Source of the DNA: Clostridia bacterium
Lineage (GTDB): Bacteria > Bacillota > Clostridia > Oscillospirales > Acutalibacteraceae
Length of the DNA: 38,321 nt
Assembly (NCBI GenBank): GCA_017623615.1
Contig: JAGAOT010000002.1
Span: 1-38,321, forward strand
Direction of reading: 5' to 3'
Position numbers and translations under genes: made by a program. The notes under the pieces are model-generated. The model did no database searches, had not been told where the DNA came from, and was given only the letters and a program-made list of their open reading frames with translations. Shown piece by piece: positions 33,048 to 38,321 of this stretch (position 1 is the stretch's first letter; each line of letters opens with the position of its first letter).

Positions 33048-33590
33048 ATGAAATTTTTGATTGCATCCGATATTCACGGCTCGGAGTATTATTGCAAAAA
33101 GCTTGTTGAGGCGTACAAAGCCGAAAATGCGGACAGGCTTCTGCTTCTCGGCGATATTCTTTATCACGGACCGCGCAACGATTTGCCCCGTGACTACGCA
33201 CCCAAAAAGGTTATCGAAATGCTGAACGCCTTGAAAGACCGTATTTTCTGCGTTCGCGGCAACTGCGATACCGAGGTTGACCAGATGGTGCTCGATTTTC
33301 CGATTTTGGCGGATTATGCGGTTATCCCCGCGGGCAATTCGCTGATTTATGCAACGCACGGACACAATTTTAACGAAAACAAGCTTCCTCCGCTTCAAAA
33401 CGGCGATATTCTGCTTCACGGGCATACTCATGTGCCAAAATGCGTTGAGCACGAGAGCTATGTTTACATGAATCCCGGCTCTGTTTCAATTCCGAAAGAG
33501 GGTAGTTGGCACGGTTACATGATTTTGGAAAACTGTGATTTCGCATGGAAAAGCTTTGACGGCGAAGTTATGATGCAATACAGGAGGTAA
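33048..33590 (+). CDS. yfcE: YfcE-type metallophosphodiesterase
   Basis: This 180-residue calcineurin-like phosphoesterase has all metal motifs: SDIHGS, LLGDILYHGPRND, VRGNCDTE, ATHGHN and LHGHTHVP. Members hydrolyse phosphodiester bonds of small molecules; the true substrate is unknown. I chose ATG 33048 with GGTGAT ten bases before it. GTG 33039 and ATG 33042 are also in frame. It is followed two bases later by a membrane protein gene. Confidence 0.88.
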   Translation: MKFLIASDIHGSEYYCKKLVEAYKAENADRLLLLGDILYHGPRNDLPRDYAPKKVIEMLNALKDRIFCVRGNCDTEVDQMVLDFPILADYAVIPAGNSLIYATHGHNFNENKLPPLQNGDILLHGHTHVPKCVEHESYVYMNPGSVSIPKEGSWHGYMILENCDFAWKSFDGEVMMQYRR

Positions 33591-33592
33591 TT

Positions 33593-35062
33593 ATGGAGCT
33601 TAAAGAAACAAGAAATCTTTCTGCTGGCGTTAAAGCCCTGCTCGTTCCGCTATTTGCAATTATGTGCGGCTTTATGTGGCGCGTTCGAGGCTCGCACGGC
33701 TGGGGCTCAATGTGGGGCATGTTTGCAGTTGGCGTAATGATGATTTTGGTTGTCTATGCGTTTTTCGGCAACCGCCGCAAAATGAGCTATGAGGCAATTC
33801 CCGCTGCGGTTATCCTGCTTGGCATAACCAACGGCGGCTGGGGCACGCTTAACTCTCAAATGGGCGGTTACCTCGGCAGCACGGCTCCGTTTACGGGCGA
33901 AGAAGTTGCCGCAACCGTTGAGATTAATCCGTATTACGGTTTATGGGTTATGCTGCTTCTCGGCTTCGGCTGGATGCCCCTTTTCTCAATTTTTATCGGC
34001 TCTCTTTTTTCAAAAAGAGATTACAAAATTAAAAATTACATAGCAATCGTTGCTGTTTTCTATGCTTTGGTTGCGGTGTTTATGTTTGTTGTTTCTCATT
34101 TCATTCTGCCCTATATCAGCCCCACGGCTGTTGATATGTTTAAAGATGGTCTTGCCGACAAAGGCATTGAAATGAGCCCGCTCATGGCGTTTATAAAAAA
34201 TCTCGGCTCCGAAGCATGGTTTAAGAAAATTCCTTTCGGCAGAAATTATTATGCAAGCATCAGGGTTATTTCTTATTCGGCAGCAGCTCTTCTGACCTCG
34301 CTGACCGTGCTTGTTGCTTTCCGCGACAAGATAACCGCTTTCATTTCAACGGCAATCAACGCCATCATGGCTTTTTCAATTACTCTTGCCGATGTTTTTC
34401 TTATTATCGATTCCGACAAAGGTTTTCTTGCAGGCATTACCCCGCCGGCATTCCTTGCGCAGGGTTCATGGTCGCTCTGGGAATATTTCACGGGCTTCCT
34501 CATGGGCTTTGGCGTTATGCTTCTGCTTGTCTGCCTGCCCAAGAAAATTACGCAGGGTGAGGGCAGGTTTGAATACACCGAGCCTTTCGGCAAAAAATGG
34601 ATTTTTGCCGCATACAGCGCAGTTCTGACCCTCTTTTTCACCTTTGTTCTGACCGTTGCAAGACCTGCAGGCATGCGCATTGCTGAAATGCTTGCCGCAA
34701 GGGGAATAATAGGTGAAACCGATGTTGTTGAGATTGTTATTATGGCGGTTATCGGCGTTATCGGATTTGCCGCATGCATACCCGTTGTCAAGAAAAACGT
34801 TGTTGCAAAGGCTCTGCCCGTTCCCGTGCCCAAGAGGGCGGAGGATTTCTGCATGAGCGCGGCACCGCTTTATTTCCTTGTTACTGCACTTATGTATTTC
34901 TTCACCGATGAAGCATGCCTTGTTCAGCTTATAAAAAATCCCTCGTCACTTTTGAATGTGACAAGGGACAGCGGTGTTGTTTTGGTGCTTCTCATGCTCG
35001 CAAGCTTCATTCTGTTTTATGTGCTTTATCTTGCGGCATCAAAGAAATCTAAAAAAATATAA
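33593..35062 (+). CDS. Unrecognised polytopic membrane protein
   Basis: This 489-residue protein has eleven or twelve hydrophobic spans. A striking N-terminal motif, FMWRVRGSHGWGSMWGM (about 27-43), lies across the end of span 1, with NGGWGTLNSQMGGYLGS following span 3. The Trp, Arg, His and Gly richness suggests a functional core rather than simple membrane filler. I do not recognise the family; a lipid- or polyprenol-linked enzyme or a transporter are both possible. AGGAGG precedes the ATG two bases after the phosphodiesterase stop, so the two are cotranscribed. Its last 14 bases overlap the convergent HAD gene. Confidence 0.8.
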   Translation: MELKETRNLSAGVKALLVPLFAIMCGFMWRVRGSHGWGSMWGMFAVGVMMILVVYAFFGNRRKMSYEAIPAAVILLGITNGGWGTLNSQMGGYLGSTAPFTGEEVAATVEINPYYGLWVMLLLGFGWMPLFSIFIGSLFSKRDYKIKNYIAIVAVFYALVAVFMFVVSHFILPYISPTAVDMFKDGLADKGIEMSPLMAFIKNLGSEAWFKKIPFGRNYYASIRVISYSAAALLTSLTVLVAFRDKITAFISTAINAIMAFSITLADVFLIIDSDKGFLAGITPPAFLAQGSWSLWEYFTGFLMGFGVMLLLVCLPKKITQGEGRFEYTEPFGKKWIFAAYSAVLTLFFTFVLTVARPAGMRIAEMLAARGIIGETDVVEIVIMAVIGVIGFAACIPVVKKNVVAKALPVPVPKRAEDFCMSAAPLYFLVTALMYFFTDEACLVQLIKNPSSLLNVTRDSGVVLVLLMLASFILFYVLYLAASKKSKKI

Positions 35063-35702
35063 TTTTATCAATCTCGTCGGCGCTGCCTGCTATATAGGTT
35101 GCGCCGGCTTTTTTTAGCTCTTCCTCGCTGCCGTAGCCAAAGGTTACGCCAACGCTTTCAACCCCCGCAAGGCTTGCGCCGTCAATGTCAAAATGGCGGT
35201 CGCCGACCATGAGGATGCGTTCTTTGTTTACTCCGAGTTCATCAACGGCGTTCAGAATCAGCTCTTTTTTGCTCTTATGGTCGTTGTCAAAATCGGGGCA
35301 TGAAACGCAGTCAATAATATCGCCGAAATCGAGAAAATCGATTATTCTGTTAATGAATACTGCGGGCTTGGAGCTTGCAATCGCAATTTTTACGCCGTTT
35401 TCGTGAAGCTTTCTGAAAAGGGCTTCAATTCCGTCATACAGCCTGAATTTATAAATTCCGCCTGCGCTGTATGCCTTGCGGTATTCCGCAACAGCCCTTT
35501 CGCTCTGTTCGTCACTCATGCCGGCGGTGAATTTAAACGAATCGAATATGGGCGGGCCGATAAAGGTGCGAATCAGCTTTTCGTCAAGCGGCGCAAAGCC
35601 GACCTGCTCTATTGCGATTTTAACGCAGGAAAAAATGCCCTCGCCCGTGTCGGCAACCGTGCCGTCAAAATCAAAAAGAACGGCATCGTATTTTGCTGTC
35701 AT
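35049..35702 (-). CDS. HAD-family phosphatase (phosphoglycolate phosphatase-like)
   Basis: This 217-residue enzyme has motif I DFDGTVADTGEG, motif II IASSKP, a Lys-rich motif III (DHKSKKELI) and motif IV MVGDRHFDIDGA. The alpha-helical cap is of the Gph/PpaX type. I chose ATG 35702, behind AGGAGTG; an upstream in-frame start lacks a site. It clears phosphoglycolate, pyrophosphate or similar products in relatives. Its end overlaps the convergent membrane protein gene by 14 bases with no terminator between. Confidence 0.85.
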   Translation of the reverse strand: MTAKYDAVLFDFDGTVADTGEGIFSCVKIAIEQVGFAPLDEKLIRTFIGPPIFDSFKFTAGMSDEQSERAVAEYRKAYSAGGIYKFRLYDGIEALFRKLHENGVKIAIASSKPAVFINRIIDFLDFGDIIDCVSCPDFDNDHKSKKELILNAVDELGVNKERILMVGDRHFDIDGASLAGVESVGVTFGYGSEEELKKAGATYIAGSADEIDKIIFF

Positions 35703-35763
35703 ACAATCACTCCTAACATTCTTGATTATATCATAAAAACTTGCCATTTCAACATTATTTTGA

Positions 35764-35792
35764 TTTACAAAATAATTTTTATATGTTATAAT
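35764..35792 (+). promoter_or_regulatory. Promoter of the aminotransferase gene
   Basis: TTTACA (35764-35769), 17 bases, TATAAT (35787-35792). The leader to ATG 35832 is about 33 bases with AAAGGA. Confidence 0.65.
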
Positions 35793-35831
35793 ACTATGGA
35801 TTATTTAACTAATACCGAAAGGACGGTAAAA

Positions 35832-37010
35832 ATGACCTATAAGTTTGCAAAGGGCGTTGCATCGTTAAAGCCCTCTATAATAAGAGAAATTCTCAAAAGC
35901 TCGGGTAACACAATCCCCCTTGCCGCGGGCAACCCCGCACCCGATGCTTTCCCCGTTGACGATATCAAAGAAATTGTTAACAGCGTTTTTGAAAGCAACC
36001 CCGTGCTTGCTTTGCAATACGGCATCAGCGAGGGCTATGCACCCCTTGTTGAAAAGCTGACCGAGCTTGCAAAGACCCGCTACGGTGTTGGCGCAGACAG
36101 TGATGCTCTCATCATCACAAGCGGCGCACAGCAGGTTATGAGCCTTATGAGCCAATGCTTTGTTAACCATGGCGACTGCGTTATCTGCGAGGAGCCCTCG
36201 TTTATCGGCGCACTCAACTGCTTCAGAAGCTTCGGCGCAAGGCTTTCGGGCGTTCCCGTTGACAGCGACGGCATCAACATCGAGGCTCTCGAAGAAAAAC
36301 TTAAAACGGAAGAAAACGTTAAGTTCATTTATACAATCCCCAATTTCCAGAATCCCGCGGGCATCACAATGTCGCTCGAAAAGAGAAAGGCTGTTTATGA
36401 GCTTGCAAAGAAATACGGCGTTCTGGTGCTTGAGGATAACCCCTACGGCGATTTGCGCGTTTCGGGCGAGCCCGTTCCCGCCATCAAGAGCTTTGACGAG
36501 GAGGGCGTGGTTGTTTATTCCGGCTCTTTCTCAAAGATTGTTGCTCCCGGCATAAGAGTGGGCTTTGTGCTTGCAAACAAAGAAATTATTGCAAAGCTGA
36601 CCGTTGCAAAGCAGACGCAGGATGTTCACACCCCGCTTCTTTCACAGCTTATTGTTTATAAGTGGCTTACGGAATATGATTTTGAAGCTCACATAAACAA
36701 GATTGTTGAGATATACAGACGCAAGCTCAATCTGCTTTGCGACTGCATCGATAAAGAGCTCGGCGATTTTCTTACATACCACAGACCCGAGGGCGGTCTT
36801 TTCGTCTGGGCAAAGCTCAATGACGGCATTGACATGCTTGACTTTGTTAAGAAGGCAAGCGCGGCGGGCGCATCGGTTGTTCCCGGCAATGCAATGATGG
36901 TTGACGGCGAGGCTGAATGCAGCTACATCCGCCTCAACTTCTCAACTCCCTCCGACGAGGATATCGTTAAAGGTGTTAAGATTCTCGGCGAGGTTGCCCG
37001 CTCACTTTGA
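35832..37010 (+). CDS. PLP-dependent aminotransferase, class I/II (LysN/MocR-domain-like)
   Basis: This 392-residue fold-type I aminotransferase has the cofactor Lys in SGSFSKIVAPGIRVGF (about 235), NFQNPAG for the pyridine-side contact, EDNPYGDLR and the terminal Arg in SYIRLNFS. It resembles 2-aminoadipate or branched-chain aminotransferases. There is no N-terminal DNA-binding domain, so it is a plain enzyme rather than a MocR regulator. I chose ATG 35832 (AAAGGA upstream) over a much longer open frame that has no binding site. trpS follows 19 bases later. Confidence 0.88.
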   Translation: MTYKFAKGVASLKPSIIREILKSSGNTIPLAAGNPAPDAFPVDDIKEIVNSVFESNPVLALQYGISEGYAPLVEKLTELAKTRYGVGADSDALIITSGAQQVMSLMSQCFVNHGDCVICEEPSFIGALNCFRSFGARLSGVPVDSDGINIEALEEKLKTEENVKFIYTIPNFQNPAGITMSLEKRKAVYELAKKYGVLVLEDNPYGDLRVSGEPVPAIKSFDEEGVVVYSGSFSKIVAPGIRVGFVLANKEIIAKLTVAKQTQDVHTPLLSQLIVYKWLTEYDFEAHINKIVEIYRRKLNLLCDCIDKELGDFLTYHRPEGGLFVWAKLNDGIDMLDFVKKASAAGASVVPGNAMMVDGEAECSYIRLNFSTPSDEDIVKGVKILGEVARSL

Positions 37011-37029
37011 TACAGAAAGGTAATTTACT

Positions 37030-38040
37030 ATGGAAAATACAGCTCCCGAAAAAAAGCCGATAGTTCTGAGCATGATTCAGCCCACGTCAATCCCCACTTT
37101 GGGCAACTATCTCGGTGCGCTTAAAAACTGGAAAGCCATGAGCGAGGATTACAACTGCCTTTATGCCGTTGCAGACCTCCATGCGCTGACAGTTCACCCC
37201 GACCCCGCAAAGCTCCGTCAGCAGATTCTTGAAATGTATGCAATTCTGCTTTCGATAGGTCTTGACCCCGAAAAGAACATTGTTTTCATTCAGAGTCAGG
37301 TTGCCGCTCATGCAGAGCTTGCATGGATTCTGGATTGCTACACGCAGTTCGGCGAGGCATCAAGAATGACGCAGTTCAAAGAAAAGTCGCAGAAGCATGC
37401 GGATAACGTTAACGTCGGTCTTTTTGCATACCCCGTGCTCATGGCGGCGGATATCCTGCTTTATCAGGCAAACTTTGTTCCCATAGGCGCTGACCAGAAG
37501 CAGCATCTTGAAATTGCAAGAGATATCGCAACCCGCTTTAATACCCTGCGCGGCAACACCTTCACCCTGCCCGAGCCGTTTATCGGCAAGGTGGGCGCAA
37601 GAGTTATGAGCCTGCAGGACCCCAAGCAGAAGATGTCCAAGAGCGACCCCAACCCCAAGGCTTCGGTTTCGCTGCTTGACACTCCCGAGGCAATCCTCAA
37701 AAAGTTCAAGTCTGCCGTTACAGACAGCGAAGCATGTGTCAGATATGCGGACGGCAAGGACGGCATAAACAACCTTATGTCAATCTATTCCTGCTGCACG
37801 GGTCTTGACTATGCTGCGATAGAAAAGGAATTTGAGGGCAAGGGCTACGGCGACTTCAAAGTTAAGGTTGCGGAAGCGGTTATCGAAGAAATCCGCCCCG
37901 TTCAGGAAGAATATAAACGCCTTATGGCTGACAAGCAGTATCTTCTTGACACAGCCGCCGCGGGAGCCGAAAAAGCGGCGCGCATTGCAAACAGAACTTT
38001 AACAAAAGCAAAGAAAAAAGTGGGTCTTTTGCTCGGTTAA
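37030..38040 (+). CDS. trpS: Tryptophanyl-tRNA synthetase
   Basis: This 336-residue class Ic enzyme charges tRNA-Trp. The HIGH-equivalent is PTLGNYLGA (22-30, as in other TrpRS), and KMSKS is at 201-205 followed by DPNPKAS. The length is normal for bacteria. GAAAGG precedes the ATG. No T-box leader is seen, which fits its position behind the aminotransferase in one transcript. Confidence 0.96.
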   Translation: MENTAPEKKPIVLSMIQPTSIPTLGNYLGALKNWKAMSEDYNCLYAVADLHALTVHPDPAKLRQQILEMYAILLSIGLDPEKNIVFIQSQVAAHAELAWILDCYTQFGEASRMTQFKEKSQKHADNVNVGLFAYPVLMAADILLYQANFVPIGADQKQHLEIARDIATRFNTLRGNTFTLPEPFIGKVGARVMSLQDPKQKMSKSDPNPKASVSLLDTPEAILKKFKSAVTDSEACVRYADGKDGINNLMSIYSCCTGLDYAAIEKEFEGKGYGDFKVKVAEAVIEEIRPVQEEYKRLMADKQYLLDTAAAGAEKAARIANRTLTKAKKKVGLLLG

Positions 38041-38079
38041 CAGCTCAAAAAACTCAATTTTTTGTTGAATACGCCAAAA

Positions 38080-38140
38080 ATGCATAAATATTCAAAACTT
38101 ACTTGATTTTTTGAATATTCGATGTATAATTAATGCATAA
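38080..38140 (+). promoter_or_regulatory. argG promoter with ArgR-like boxes
   Basis: TTGATT (38103-38108), 16 bases, TATAAT (38125-38130). Near-palindromic AT-rich boxes of the ARG type (TGNAT-N-ATNCA) lie at 38080-38096 (TGCATAAATATTCA core), inside the spacer (TGAATATTC, 38112-38120), and over the -10 (TGTATAATTAATGCAT, 38123-38138). ArgR/AhrC control by arginine is the likely reading. Confidence 0.6.
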
Positions 38141-38167
38141 ACTAACAAACAGAACGGAGATATCACC

Positions 38168-38321
38168 ATGAAAAAAGAAATTAAAAAAGTTGTTCTTGCC
38201 TATTCGGGCGGCCTCGATACATCAATCATCATTCCTTGGCTTAAGGAAAACTACAATAACTGCGAGGTTATCGCTGTTTCCGGCGACGTAGGTCAGGGCA
38301 CAGAGCTTGACGGTCTTGAAG
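38168..38321 (+). CDS. argG: Argininosuccinate synthase, partial
   Basis: The first 51 codons show the ATP-pyrophosphatase signature AYSGGLDTS (14-22), KEN-type sequence and SGDVGQG, diagnostic of ArgG. It joins citrulline and aspartate in arginine synthesis. GGAGA precedes the ATG. The gene runs off the window, and argH is not visible. Confidence 0.93.
   Translation, partial: MKKEIKKVVLAYSGGLDTSIIIPWLKENYNNCEVIAVSGDVGQGTELDGLE

Noticed and set aside
34273-34854. Minus-strand open frame of 193 codons inside the polytopic membrane protein gene
   Set aside because: The plus-strand gene has a strong ribosome site, operon position and coherent membrane spans; the reverse frame shows none of these.
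35403-35831. N-terminal extension of the aminotransferase
   Set aside because: It runs antisense through the HAD gene and across the aminotransferase promoter; no ribosome binding site; the family starts near ATG 35832.

Overview
The window looks like a chromosome segment of a low-to-mid GC Gram-positive gut anaerobe, most likely a Clostridia member of the Oscillospirales/Ruminococcaceae type. The signs are strong GGAGG ribosome binding sites, TTGACA-17-TATAAT promoters, many T-tailed hairpin terminators, HPr with His15 and Ser46, a YabE-type G5/3D wall protein, VanZ, and GAAC-N4-GTTC-type (Firmicutes LexA) boxes. UGA, UAA and UAG are all used as stops, so the standard bacterial code applies. 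The taxonomic call is inference from gene content only.

Bases 1-4149 are the right end of an integrative mobile element. It carries an SOS-type promoter driving a small zinc-ribbon protein, a structured leader with a terminator and an 18-codon ORF, two small conserved proteins, a RepA-type replication initiator with a DUF6017-like C-terminus, and a large serine recombinase whose stop codon lies only 17 bases from the terminator hairpin of the neighbouring host gene. The rest of the element lies to the left of the window.

Bases 4150-18768 are mostly minus strand. They hold an ECF sigma / tiny membrane anti-sigma / acyl-CoA ligase / PlsC acyltransferase operon; a GH43 / ketopantoate-reductase-like / GH51 operon for arabinose-containing glycans; a small single-span membrane protein behind a perfect promoter with three LexA-like boxes; a HAD phosphatase with an S51 peptidase; a plus-strand sugar isomerase-like / GtrA pair; an amidohydrolase; a helical-bundle protein; and a lipoprotein with a TVP38-family membrane protein.

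Bases 18769-27000 include two intergenic regions that probably encode structured RNAs, one before a G5/3D cell-wall protein and one before ptsH (HPr). Then come a uridine-kinase-like P-loop protein, a GPH-type sugar transporter interrupted by a single in-frame TGA exactly at the conserved Trp of its RTRWG motif, a uracil/xanthine permease, VanZ, and a stand-alone E2-type acyltransferase domain.

Bases 27000-38321 are mainly plus strand. They hold a heterodimeric ABC exporter with one degenerate ATP site, a complete polar amino acid ABC importer, a YfcE phosphodiesterase paired with an unrecognised polytopic membrane protein, a HAD phosphatase (minus strand), a PLP aminotransferase, trpS, and the start of argG behind ArgR-like operators. 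No tRNA, rRNA or CRISPR array was seen.

The points most worth following are the LexA-type promoters on two undescribed small proteins (one chromosomal and one on the mobile element), the in-frame TGA in the transporter, the ECF operon with a minimal anti-sigma partner, and the two candidate RNAs.
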